Assembly: GCF_003634825.1 (NCBI RefSeq)
Contig: NZ_RBXD01000001.1
Coordinates: forward strand, 2,750,501-2,814,500
Direction of reading: 5' to 3'
Source of the DNA: Flavobacterium sp. 123
Lineage (GTDB): Bacteria > Bacteroidota > Bacteroidia > Flavobacteriales > Flavobacteriaceae
DNA: 64,000 nt
Under the pieces are notes generated by a model. It was given only the letters and a program-made list of their open reading frames with translations. It was not told where the DNA came from and searched no databases. Within the stretch, counting starts at the first letter, position 1; every line of letters begins with the position of its first letter. Of this stretch, positions 44,423 through 53,455 are shown piece by piece. The position numbers were made by a program, and so were the translations under genes.

Positions 44423-45862
44423 ATGAAAATAAAAACAATAGTATTCTCGTTATTCATTAGCACTATTGCTTTTGCGCAAAAGGATAATTCCTCCGTAGAG
44501 TTCAAAAAAAGAGTTTTGGAGAGTACCGAAGTTGATTTTTTGGCTAGTTATTACAACCAAGATGGAGCGCATTCAGCAGTATCAGGTGGTATTGGTTCGG
44601 AAAAACTGACGGATGTAACTTCAAATATAGTTGTTGCTATGCCTTTAAATAATGATGATGTATTGACTGTTGATTTAGGGATATCGGCTTATTCATCCGC
44701 TTCATCAAGTAATATAAATCCTTTCAATGCTACTGGAGCTTCTGGTGGGAGAGGTGATGATGATCGTCAATCGCAAACTAAAGCCGCTACTGGTCCACAA
44801 GGAACTCCTTGGCAAGCTTCATCTGGTGCTTCAAAAAGTGACCAATTAGTAGCTGTAACAGCAAATTATAGTCACAGTAGTGATTCTAGAAATTTTATTT
44901 GGAATGCTGATGCATCATTTTCTAATGAATTCGATTATACATCTATGGGATTTGGTGGTGGAATAGCTGCTTTATTTAATGATAAAAACACCGAATTAAA
45001 TTTAAAAGCAAATGCATATCTGGATCAATGGAGACCTATTTATCCAACAGAACTTCACGAATATGGAAATTACGGTATTAATTTCTTAAACCAAGGATAT
45101 TTTAGTGGCGTAACTATTTTTAATCAAAATGGAACTCCAACAAATAGTTATTTACCATCCGCATTTCAACCTGTAAGTGGGGTGAACAGAAATTCATATT
45201 CGGCTTCCTTTGGTTTGTCTCAGGTAGTGACTAAAAAATTACAATTTTCAATATTTTTTGACGTATTGCAACAACAAGGATTATTGTCAACACCGTATCA
45301 CCGAATTTATTTTGCCGACAAGGCTAATTATTACATTGGTCAAGCACAGTATATAAATAATTACGAAAGTACCTCTAATGTAGCAGTTTATAAATTAGCT
45401 GATGATATAGAGCGATTACCTGATACACGATTTAAACTTCCTTTAGGTGCACGTTTAAACTATTATATTAACGAACGATTTGTGTTACGAACCTACTATC
45501 GCTTTTATTCAGATGATTGGAACATAAAGTCGCATACTGCTAGTGTTGAGCTTCCGGTTAAAGTATCTGATAAGTTCACTATTTTCCCAATGTATCGCTA
45601 TTATACGCAAACAAAATCTAAGTATTACGCCCCATACGAAACGCATTTATCAACCGAAGAATTTTATACCTCTGATCCAGATTTAGCTACTTTCAACTCT
45701 AATCAATTTGGTTTTGGAATCAGTTATACCGATATATTTACAGAGGCTAAAATTTGGCAATTAGGACTTAAAAATATTGATTTCAGATTCAATCATTACA
45801 AACGAAGTGATGATTTAACCGCAAATATTGCTACCATAGGATTCAAGTTTATTATGCAATAA
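44423..45862 (+). CDS. DUF3570 outer-membrane beta-barrel protein
   Basis: A 479-residue exported protein with a signal peptide (ending IAFAQ) and a long run of amphipathic strands typical of an outer-membrane barrel, ending in an aromatic/Met residue pattern (GFKFIMQ). It matches DUF3570. An exposed Ser/Gly-rich loop at residues 91-140 carries TGAS (104-107) and SGAS (134-137), which look like the S/T-G-A-S/T sites modified by ApbE. It is directly followed by the response regulator with no gap. Confidence 0.9.
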   Translation: MKIKTIVFSLFISTIAFAQKDNSSVEFKKRVLESTEVDFLASYYNQDGAHSAVSGGIGSEKLTDVTSNIVVAMPLNNDDVLTVDLGISAYSSASSSNINPFNATGASGGRGDDDRQSQTKAATGPQGTPWQASSGASKSDQLVAVTANYSHSSDSRNFIWNADASFSNEFDYTSMGFGGGIAALFNDKNTELNLKANAYLDQWRPIYPTELHEYGNYGINFLNQGYFSGVTIFNQNGTPTNSYLPSAFQPVSGVNRNSYSASFGLSQVVTKKLQFSIFFDVLQQQGLLSTPYHRIYFADKANYYIGQAQYINNYESTSNVAVYKLADDIERLPDTRFKLPLGARLNYYINERFVLRTYYRFYSDDWNIKSHTASVELPVKVSDKFTIFPMYRYYTQTKSKYYAPYETHLSTEEFYTSDPDLATFNSNQFGFGISYTDIFTEAKIWQLGLKNIDFRFNHYKRSDDLTANIATIGFKFIMQ

Positions 45863-46528
45863 ATGATGAAAATTTTAATAGTTGAAGACGAAGTTGGAAT
45901 TGCAAATTTTCTAAAACAAGGTTTAGAAGAGGAGGGATATGAGGTTTTGATTGCTCATGATGGTAAAACGGGCTATGAATTGGCTTTAAGCCAAAAATTA
46001 AATTTGATTCTTTTAGATTGGATGTTGCCACAAATGACAGGAATAGACGTTTGTCAATCCATCCGAAAAACAGATTTAAAAACGCCTATTATATTTCTTA
46101 CCGCAAAAGATACCGTTCAAGAAACTATTGAAGGATTGAAAGCTGGTGCAAATGATTACATCAAAAAACCATTCAGTTTTGATGAATTGTTAGAACGTAT
46201 CAAAATTCATTTCAGAAATGAAAATACAGATACTATTTTAACGCTAGGGAATATAAAAATAAATATCTCTAAGCACCAAGTAACAGTTGAGAGCCAAGAA
46301 ATCATATTTACCCAAAGAGAATATGAATTGTTAGTTTATCTCATCAAAAACAAAGGAAAAGTTTGTACTAGAAACCAAATTATTGAAGATGTTTGGGACA
46401 TTCATTTTGAATATGATACGGGTGTAATTGATGTCTTTATGAATGCTATTCGCAAAAAACTGAATCTTAATAAAGATCAAGAACTAATCAAAACCATACG
46501 TGGTGTTGGTTACATTGCAAATGATTAA
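45863..46528 (+). CDS. OmpR/PhoB-family response regulator
   Basis: A 221-residue two-component regulator with a receiver domain (phospho-acceptor D52 in LILLDWMLP, Lys in YIKKPFS) and a C-terminal winged helix (about 125-221, ending KTIRGVGYIAND). It starts immediately after the DUF3570 stop and is 6 bases before the kinase gene. It resembles metal-responsive CusR/CzcR regulators, which fits the CzcA-type pump downstream. Confidence 0.93.
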   Translation: MMKILIVEDEVGIANFLKQGLEEEGYEVLIAHDGKTGYELALSQKLNLILLDWMLPQMTGIDVCQSIRKTDLKTPIIFLTAKDTVQETIEGLKAGANDYIKKPFSFDELLERIKIHFRNENTDTILTLGNIKINISKHQVTVESQEIIFTQREYELLVYLIKNKGKVCTRNQIIEDVWDIHFEYDTGVIDVFMNAIRKKLNLNKDQELIKTIRGVGYIAND

Positions 46529-46534
46529 ATAAAA

Positions 46535-47914
46535 ATGCAACAACTTTCTTTTAAAAATAGAATCGCATTCAATTACATCCTCACAACAGGATTACTAATT
46601 TTTGTTGTCTTTCTTGTCATATATTCTATTGTAAAGTTTACGGTTTACAGTCATATCAATAATGACATTAAAAGTGAAGCCGAAAAACACTTAACGGAAA
46701 TTGAAATTAAAGGAAATCATATCGGCTTGATTCACGATGAAGAATGGATGGAAAGAGAACATAATACGGTGGCGGTAAATCCTGTCTTTGTTCAATTTTT
46801 TGATCTAAATGGTTTAATTGCAGAAAAATCTCCAAATCTAAAAATTCACACCTTAGCTTTTAATTCAAAAATACCCGATTATGAACTTTTTGATACCGAA
46901 TTAGTTCATAAGTCAATACGCCAAATCCAAATTCCTATATTCCAAAACGGAATTAAAAAAGGCTATTTATCTGTTGCAATGTCATTAGAAGATGCCAAAA
47001 TGGTACTTCATAATTTGTCTAAAATATTGATGATTGCATACCCATTAATCCTATTAATTCTTTTTGTGATAGCTAGATTAATTGCCGGAAAAAGTATAAA
47101 ACCAATAAGTTCTATTATTGAAACTTCAAATATTATTACTAAAGATAATCTTAAATCTAGAATTCCATTACCTCAAAATAGAGATGAATTGTATACACTT
47201 TCACAGACGATAAACAATTTATTAGACCGAATTGAAAATGCCGTAGAAAGAGAAAAACAATTTACCTCAGATGCTTCACACGAATTAAGAACACCTTTGA
47301 CAGTACTAAAAGGAACTCTTGAAGTTTTGATTCGAAAACCCAGAACACAATCTGAATACGAAGATAAAATTGTATACAGCATTAAGGAAGTCAACCGATT
47401 AAACAATTTAGTAGATCAATTACTACTATTAGCGCGTTTTGAAAATCAGAAACAAAGTTTGAAAATTGAAAAAGTGTATTTGAACGCTTTAATTTTAGAC
47501 AGTTTAATTCTTTATTCAGGAAAAATAAATGCTAAAAAAATTAATGTCCACCATTCTTTTTCTAAAGACTATATAATTGAGTCCGATAACTATTTGGTTT
47601 CAACAATTATTAGTAATATCATTAGTAATGCGATAAAATACTCTAATGAAGAAGGGGAGATTACCATCAAATTAACTAAAAAAGAAGGTCAAACCATATG
47701 CTCCATTTCAGATAAAGGAATTGGAATTAAAGCAGATGATTTAGATAAAATTCACCATCCATTTTACCGCTCAAATGCGACAAATCATCCAGAAATCAAA
47801 GGAAATGGATTGGGATTATCCATAGTAAAAAGAATAGCTGATTTACTTCAAATAAAATTTGAAATCTCAAGCAATCTTCAAAAAGGAACTACTGTAATCT
47901 TAAGATTTAAATAA
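46535..47914 (+). CDS. Sensor histidine kinase
   Basis: A 459-residue membrane kinase. Two helices (about 12-34 and 165-188) enclose a periplasmic sensor of about 130 residues, with His/Glu/Asp-rich parts (HIGLIHDEEWMEREHN) that could bind metal. A HAMP-like linker precedes the H-box with H249 in SDASHELRTPLT; the N, G1 and G2 boxes follow (IISNIISNAIKYS, ISDKGIGI, GNGLGLSIV). It is the partner of the regulator just upstream. Confidence 0.93.
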   Translation: MQQLSFKNRIAFNYILTTGLLIFVVFLVIYSIVKFTVYSHINNDIKSEAEKHLTEIEIKGNHIGLIHDEEWMEREHNTVAVNPVFVQFFDLNGLIAEKSPNLKIHTLAFNSKIPDYELFDTELVHKSIRQIQIPIFQNGIKKGYLSVAMSLEDAKMVLHNLSKILMIAYPLILLILFVIARLIAGKSIKPISSIIETSNIITKDNLKSRIPLPQNRDELYTLSQTINNLLDRIENAVEREKQFTSDASHELRTPLTVLKGTLEVLIRKPRTQSEYEDKIVYSIKEVNRLNNLVDQLLLLARFENQKQSLKIEKVYLNALILDSLILYSGKINAKKINVHHSFSKDYIIESDNYLVSTIISNIISNAIKYSNEEGEITIKLTKKEGQTICSISDKGIGIKADDLDKIHHPFYRSNATNHPEIKGNGLGLSIVKRIADLLQIKFEISSNLQKGTTVILRFK

Positions 47915-47922
47915 TAAAATCC

Positions 47923-47939
47923 TAAGTTGTTCTTAAGTT
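47923..47939. promoter_or_regulatory. Direct repeat, candidate response-regulator site
   Basis: TAAGTT occurs twice with an 11-base start-to-start spacing (47923 and 47934), one helical turn apart, as OmpR/PhoB-type regulators often bind. It is 20-36 bases upstream of the -7 box for czcA. Confidence 0.38.
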
Positions 47940-47958
47940 ATTTATAGGTTTTTAATTC

Positions 47959-47966
47959 TATTTTTG
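47959..47966 (+). promoter_or_regulatory. -7 box before the czcA-tolC fusion
   Basis: TATTTTTG fits TAnnTTTG. It lies 20 bases before the czcA start codon and supports a separate promoter for the efflux part of the island. Confidence 0.42.
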
Positions 47967-47986
47967 TTTAAATAAATATTATTAAA

Positions 47987-50900
47987 ATGCTAGAAAAAAT
48001 TATAGCTTTCAGCCTAAAAAACAAACTCATTGTTTTACTCTTTACATTGATAGTTTCTGGTTTTGGAATTTTTTCAATAACCCAAATTTCAATTGGAGCA
48101 GTGCCAGATGTTACAAATAATCAGGTACAAGTTATTACTACATCTCGCAATCTTTCTACTCAAGATATTGAACAGTTTATTACGTATCCTGTCGAAATTG
48201 AAATGGCAAATTTGCCTGGAGTAAAAGAAATTCGGTCTATCTCTAAATTTGGACTTTCCGTTGTAACTATTGTTTTTGAGGATGATTTAGGAACTTATCT
48301 TCCTCGACAACTTATTGCTGAAAAAATAAAAGCAGCTTCTGAAAAAATCCCACAAGGTTTTGGAACACCAGAAATGGGGCCAATTACTACAGGATTGGGG
48401 GAAATTTACCAATATACTTTAGAAGTTAAACCTGAATTCAAAAACTTATATTCTGTAACCGATTTAAGAACCTTACAAGACTGGGTTGTAAAAAGACAAT
48501 TATCAGGAATAAAAGGAGTGGTCGAAATTAATACTTGGGGCGGCTATTTGAAACAATATGAAATTGCTATAATTCCTTCTCGATTGAAAGCGATGAATAT
48601 CACGATGAATGATGTTTTTACTGGTTTGGAAAAAAACAACAGTATTGCTGGAGGAGCTTACATTGAAAAAATTAACCAAAGCTATTTTATTCGTGCTGAA
48701 GGGAAAGTAAAATCAATTCAAGACATTGAAAACATTGTCATTAAAAATGCAAATGGATTGCCTGTTTATGTCAAAAACGTAGCGCAAGTTAATTTTGGTC
48801 ACGCTAATCGTTTTGGAGCAATTACAGGAAATGGCGAAGGTGAAAAAGTACTTGGACAAGTAATGATGCTCAAAGGAGGGAATTCGAAACAAGTTATTAA
48901 TGACGTAAAAGCTAGAGTTGCAGAAATTCAAAAAAGTCTTCCAAAAGGGGTTTACATTAATGGCTTTTTAGAACGAAGTGAATTAGTTAGCAAAACAACA
49001 TTTACAGTAGCTGAAAACCTTATTTTAGGCTGTTTAATTGTGATTTTTGTTGTAATTCTACTATTAGGAAACTGGCGTTCGGGATTAGTTGTTGCATCGG
49101 TTATTCCGTTGTGTTTGCTTTTTGCTATTTCATTCATGAATATATTGGGTATTGATGCAAATTTGATGAGTTTAGGTGCAATAGATTTTGGTATTATTAT
49201 CGATGGTGCGGTTATTATTGTTGAATTTATAGCCTTTCAAATTGCACATAAATCGGCTCATTTAGTGAATCTTCCGAAAGAATCTCGTCAAATCGAAATT
49301 GATCAAATTACCTACAAAAGTGCTTCAAAAATGATGAATTCAGCGGTTTTTGGGCAACTAATTATTTTAATTGTTTTCATACCAATTCTGTCTTTATCTG
49401 GAATTGAAGGTAAAATGTTTAAACCTATGGCAATGACCTTTAGTTTTGCATTATTAGGGGCAATGTTGTTTTGTTTTACTTATGTACCAGTAGTTTCGTC
49501 TTTATTTTTAAAACCAAAAGCAGAAGACCCAAATTCATTATCTCATAAACTAATCAGTAAACTCAACGCTATATATTTACCTTCCATCAAATGGGCCTTA
49601 AATAATACCAAAAAAGTTTTATATGGTGCTGTAGGCTTATTGATAATGTCAATAGTTGTGTTTTCAACAATGGGAGGGGAATTTATTCCTACACTTGACG
49701 AAGGTGATTTTGTGATTCAACCCGTTTTAAAAACAGGAACTTCTTTGACAAAAACAATTGGAACTACTACTAAAATAGAAAAAATTATTCTTAAAAATTT
49801 CCCAGAAGTAGAACAAGTTGTCAGTCGTATTGGTGCTGCCGAAGTTCCTACCGATCCAATGTCAATGGAAGAAAGTGACGTAATCGTTAAGTTAAAACCT
49901 AAATCGGAATGGGTTTCAGCAACTAGCAAAGATGAATTAGCGGATAAAATAAAAACGGCTATTGAAACTCAAATTCCAAACATGGATATTGAATTTACGC
50001 AACCTATCGAAATGCGTTTTAACGAACTCATTTCAGGAACGCGTTCTGATGTTGCAGTAAAGATTTTTGGCGAAGACCTAAATGTTTTAGCTGAAAAAGC
50101 AAAAGAAATCAAAGCTGCTATAAAAAATGTTGCTGGAGCTTCGGATATAATTATCGAAAAAACAGAAGGGTTGCCACAAATGGCAGTTTTATATGATCGT
50201 TCTAAAATTGCACGATATGGCTTAAATATAGCCGATTTAAATGAAATGATTGCATTAGGTTTTGCTGGAAAAACTGTTGGTAATGTATTTGAAGGAGAAA
50301 AAAGATTCGATATGGTAATTCGTTTAGACCAAACGAATCGTAAAGACATCAATGACCTAAAAAATCTCTATATCTCAACTCCTTCAGGCCAACAAATTCC
50401 GTTGAGCGAGTTAGCAAGTATTGAATATACTGAAGGACCAGCCAAAATTTCTAGAGATAATACAAACAGACGAATTGTTGTTGGAATTAATGTTAGAAAT
50501 CGTGATTTACAAAGTGTAGTTGTGGATATTCAAAAAATTGTAGATGCTAAAATCAAACTCCCAGCTGGGTATTATGTGAAATATGGTGGGCAATTTGAAA
50601 ACTTAGAAAGCGCAAAAGCAAGATTAGCAATAGCAGTACCCATTGCTTTGTTTTTAATATTTGTTCTGTTGTATTTTGCTTTTGGAACAATCAAAGAAGC
50701 GCTTATGGTTTATTCTGCCATTCCATTATCTGCGGTAGGAGGTATTTTATTCTTATGGATTAGAGATTTACCTTTTAGCATCTCGGCAGGAGTAGGATTT
50801 ATTGCGCTATTTGGTATAGCAGTACTAAATGGAATTGTACTTATTGAACATTTCAAAGAACTCAAACATAACGGAATGAAAGATATGGATCAACTAATTT

Positions 50901-52327
50901 TAAAAGGAACTACAGATCGTTTGCGTCCTGTATTATTAACGGCCGCAGCCGCAGCATTAGGCTTTTTACCAATGGCCATTTCATCATCAGCAGGAGCAGA
51001 AGTTCAGCGACCATTAGCAACCGTTGTGATAGGTGGATTGTTTACAGCTACACTTTTAACCATGATTGTTTTGCCTATTTTGTATAAAGTATTTGATAAA
51101 AAAGAATTCAAAAAACCAAAATTCAAAATTCATCAAAACAATACGTATCTACTATTATTTTTACTGTCTTCAACACTGCTATTTGCTCAAAATACGAATA
51201 CTGAATTAGAAACATTAGTATCTAAAGCAACTGCAAATAATAAAGGATTAAAAGCAGCTCAGTTACAAGTTGACAAAACAAAAGCCAATATAAAATCCGC
51301 ATATACATTTGAGAAAACGAATGTATATTATAGCTATGATCAAAATAATCTAGCGATGAATAATCAACCTTTAAAAGTTTTTGGAGCACAACAGCGTTTT
51401 CTGTTTCCTTCGATTTATGGTGCCCAAAAAAAGGTGTATTCATCAGAATATGAAAAAGAAAAAATCAACTTTGAACTTCAAAAAAACAAATTGGCTTTCG
51501 GCGTTTCTAATTTGTATTACCATATTGTTTATTTGCAAAATCAGGAAAAAAGGTATCAATATTTAGATAGTTTGTACCAAAATTTCTCTAAAGCTAGTGA
51601 TAGAAAATTTGAATTAGGAGAAACTAATTATTTAGAAAAAATTACGGCTCAAGCCAAATTTAGAAAAATTAGAACCCTGCTTTTACAAATTAGAAATGAT
51701 AAAAAAGCGCAGTTTGAAATGTTAGCTTTATTAGTACAAACTGACGATAAAATTGATATTAAAAATAGCACTATAGAACCCTTAAGTACTTTGAGTGATA
51801 GTACTAGTTCACTAACTCATAAAGCTTATTTAGAGAATATTACAAAAAATTATAAAAATCAATTAGAGTTACAAAAAAAACATTGGTTACCAGATATTAA
51901 CCTAGATTATTTTCAAGGAAGAAACAATGGCTTATCACAATCTTTATATGGCTTTCAAGTTGGTATAGCCGTTCCTATCTTATTTTCGGGAACTGTTTCA
52001 AAAGTTAAAGTAGCACAATTAGAATTGCAAAGCTGGGAACAACAAAAACAACAGGAAGAACAAAAAATAGAAAAATTCATTAGTGAAAAGAAAGCAGAAT
52101 TAGCCAAGCATCAAGAAGCGATTAATTATTACAATCAATTTGGAAAAAAATTATCAGAAGAAATCATTAAAGTTGGAACGATGAGTTACAAACAAGGAGA
52201 AATAGATTTTTTTCAATACATACAAAGTTTAGAAAACGCAACGGCTATTCAGATTGAATATTTAGAGGCTGTTTTGCAATATAATAAAACCCAATTAGAC
52301 CTTCAATACCTAAATTTTAATATATAA
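47987..52327 (+). CDS. czcA: CzcA-type heavy-metal RND pump fused to a TolC-like outer-membrane channel
   Basis: A 1446-residue fusion. Residues 1 to about 1040 are a heavy-metal RND pump with 12 helices; the proton/metal relay reads DFGIIIDGAVIIVE with D400, D406 and E413, the spacing of the Co/Zn/Cd (CzcA) group rather than the Cus copper group. A second signal-peptide-like stretch follows (YLLLFLLSSTLLFAQ, 1054-1068), and then a TolC-family coiled-coil channel (about 1068-1446). The TolC part would be cut from the pump at the internal signal. It shares an operon with the adaptor 3 bases downstream. Confidence 0.94.
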   Translation: MLEKIIAFSLKNKLIVLLFTLIVSGFGIFSITQISIGAVPDVTNNQVQVITTSRNLSTQDIEQFITYPVEIEMANLPGVKEIRSISKFGLSVVTIVFEDDLGTYLPRQLIAEKIKAASEKIPQGFGTPEMGPITTGLGEIYQYTLEVKPEFKNLYSVTDLRTLQDWVVKRQLSGIKGVVEINTWGGYLKQYEIAIIPSRLKAMNITMNDVFTGLEKNNSIAGGAYIEKINQSYFIRAEGKVKSIQDIENIVIKNANGLPVYVKNVAQVNFGHANRFGAITGNGEGEKVLGQVMMLKGGNSKQVINDVKARVAEIQKSLPKGVYINGFLERSELVSKTTFTVAENLILGCLIVIFVVILLLGNWRSGLVVASVIPLCLLFAISFMNILGIDANLMSLGAIDFGIIIDGAVIIVEFIAFQIAHKSAHLVNLPKESRQIEIDQITYKSASKMMNSAVFGQLIILIVFIPILSLSGIEGKMFKPMAMTFSFALLGAMLFCFTYVPVVSSLFLKPKAEDPNSLSHKLISKLNAIYLPSIKWALNNTKKVLYGAVGLLIMSIVVFSTMGGEFIPTLDEGDFVIQPVLKTGTSLTKTIGTTTKIEKIILKNFPEVEQVVSRIGAAEVPTDPMSMEESDVIVKLKPKSEWVSATSKDELADKIKTAIETQIPNMDIEFTQPIEMRFNELISGTRSDVAVKIFGEDLNVLAEKAKEIKAAIKNVAGASDIIIEKTEGLPQMAVLYDRSKIARYGLNIADLNEMIALGFAGKTVGNVFEGEKRFDMVIRLDQTNRKDINDLKNLYISTPSGQQIPLSELASIEYTEGPAKISRDNTNRRIVVGINVRNRDLQSVVVDIQKIVDAKIKLPAGYYVKYGGQFENLESAKARLAIAVPIALFLIFVLLYFAFGTIKEALMVYSAIPLSAVGGILFLWIRDLPFSISAGVGFIALFGIAVLNGIVLIEHFKELKHNGMKDMDQLILKGTTDRLRPVLLTAAAAALGFLPMAISSSAGAEVQRPLATVVIGGLFTATLLTMIVLPILYKVFDKKEFKKPKFKIHQNNTYLLLFLLSSTLLFAQNTNTELETLVSKATANNKGLKAAQLQVDKTKANIKSAYTFEKTNVYYSYDQNNLAMNNQPLKVFGAQQRFLFPSIYGAQKKVYSSEYEKEKINFELQKNKLAFGVSNLYYHIVYLQNQEKRYQYLDSLYQNFSKASDRKFELGETNYLEKITAQAKFRKIRTLLLQIRNDKKAQFEMLALLVQTDDKIDIKNSTIEPLSTLSDSTSSLTHKAYLENITKNYKNQLELQKKHWLPDINLDYFQGRNNGLSQSLYGFQVGIAVPILFSGTVSKVKVAQLELQSWEQQKQQEEQKIEKFISEKKAELAKHQEAINYYNQFGKKLSEEIIKVGTMSYKQGEIDFFQYIQSLENATAIQIEYLEAVLQYNKTQLDLQYLNFNI

Positions 52328-52330
52328 CTC

Positions 52331-53446
52331 ATGAAAAAAATCATATATATACTAGCACTATCAACTTTATTTTATGCTTGTAAAGATGCTAAAGTAGAAG
52401 AAAAAGCACCAACAAATCCTAATGACATTACAGTTACTGAAACTCAGTTTAAATCATCAGGAATTGAAATTGGAAGTCCGGTTGAACAAGATTTTGACAT
52501 CGTTGTAAAAACTTCTGGAAAGATAGATGTGCCACCACAAAATAGAGCAAAAGTAACCGCGTTTATGGGTGGTTATGTAAAAACTACAAAGCTTCTTATT
52601 GGTGATAAAGTAACTAAAGGACAAGCACTTTTAACTTTAGAAAGTACTGATTATTTAGATGTTCAAAAAGAATATTTAGATGTTGCGGAACAAATAAACT
52701 TTTTAAAATCAGAATACGAACGTCAAAAAGCATTGTATACTGAAAAAATCACTTCACAAAAAAATTATTTGAAAGCTGAAAGTGAATACCGCAGAGCAAA
52801 AGGAACGTATCAAAGTCTTAGAGAAAAATTACGCTTATTAAACATCAATCCTTCAAATACAGAAAAAGGAAAGCTAACATCAACTATTACTATTTACGCT
52901 CCTATTTCTGGTTCTATTTCAGTAATGAATGCGAATATAGGAATGCTTATGGGACCAACAGATGTGATTTTAGAAATAGTTAATAATAATGATTTACATG
53001 TAGAATTATCTGTTTTTGAAAAAGACATATTGAAAATTAAGGAAGGACAAAAAATAAAATTCAAAGTCCCTGAAGCCTCAAAAGAAGTATTTGATGCTGA
53101 AGTTCATTTGGTTGGAAATACTATTGAAGGAAACGACAGAACAATCAATGTACATGGTCATTTAGACCAAAATGTAAAACAGCGTTTGATGGCTGGAATG
53201 TTTGTTGAAGCCGATATTGTAGTAGATTCCAAAAAAGGTTTAGCAATTCCTACTGACGCTTTACTTACAGAAAACAATAAAAATTTCGTACTTTTATTAT
53301 TAAATGATAAAAATGGATATTCGTTCAAAAAAGTAGCTGTTACCGTTGGTGAAAAAACAGAAGAATTCATTGAACTTATTCCAAATAACACAATCAATTC
53401 TGCCTCAAAAATTGTAACAAAAGGAGTCTTTGATATTGCTAATTAA
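52331..53446 (+). CDS. Heavy-metal RND periplasmic adaptor (CusB/CzcB type)
   Basis: A 371-residue lipoprotein adaptor; the lipobox is TLFYAC (Cys about 17). The order is lipoyl half (VTAFMGGYVKTTKLLIGD), helical hairpin (about 110-165), second lipoyl half (TIYAPISGSISVMNANIG) and beta-barrel/membrane-proximal domains. It joins the CzcA pump to the fused TolC channel. It is only 3 bases after the fusion gene and 9 before the transporter gene. Confidence 0.93.
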   Translation: MKKIIYILALSTLFYACKDAKVEEKAPTNPNDITVTETQFKSSGIEIGSPVEQDFDIVVKTSGKIDVPPQNRAKVTAFMGGYVKTTKLLIGDKVTKGQALLTLESTDYLDVQKEYLDVAEQINFLKSEYERQKALYTEKITSQKNYLKAESEYRRAKGTYQSLREKLRLLNINPSNTEKGKLTSTITIYAPISGSISVMNANIGMLMGPTDVILEIVNNNDLHVELSVFEKDILKIKEGQKIKFKVPEASKEVFDAEVHLVGNTIEGNDRTINVHGHLDQNVKQRLMAGMFVEADIVVDSKKGLAIPTDALLTENNKNFVLLLLNDKNGYSFKKVAVTVGEKTEEFIELIPNNTINSASKIVTKGVFDIAN

Positions 53447-53455
53447 TAGAAAACT

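Noticed and set aside
49969..50352. 127-residue minus-strand ORF
   Set aside because: It is inside the CzcA-TolC gene and has no family features.
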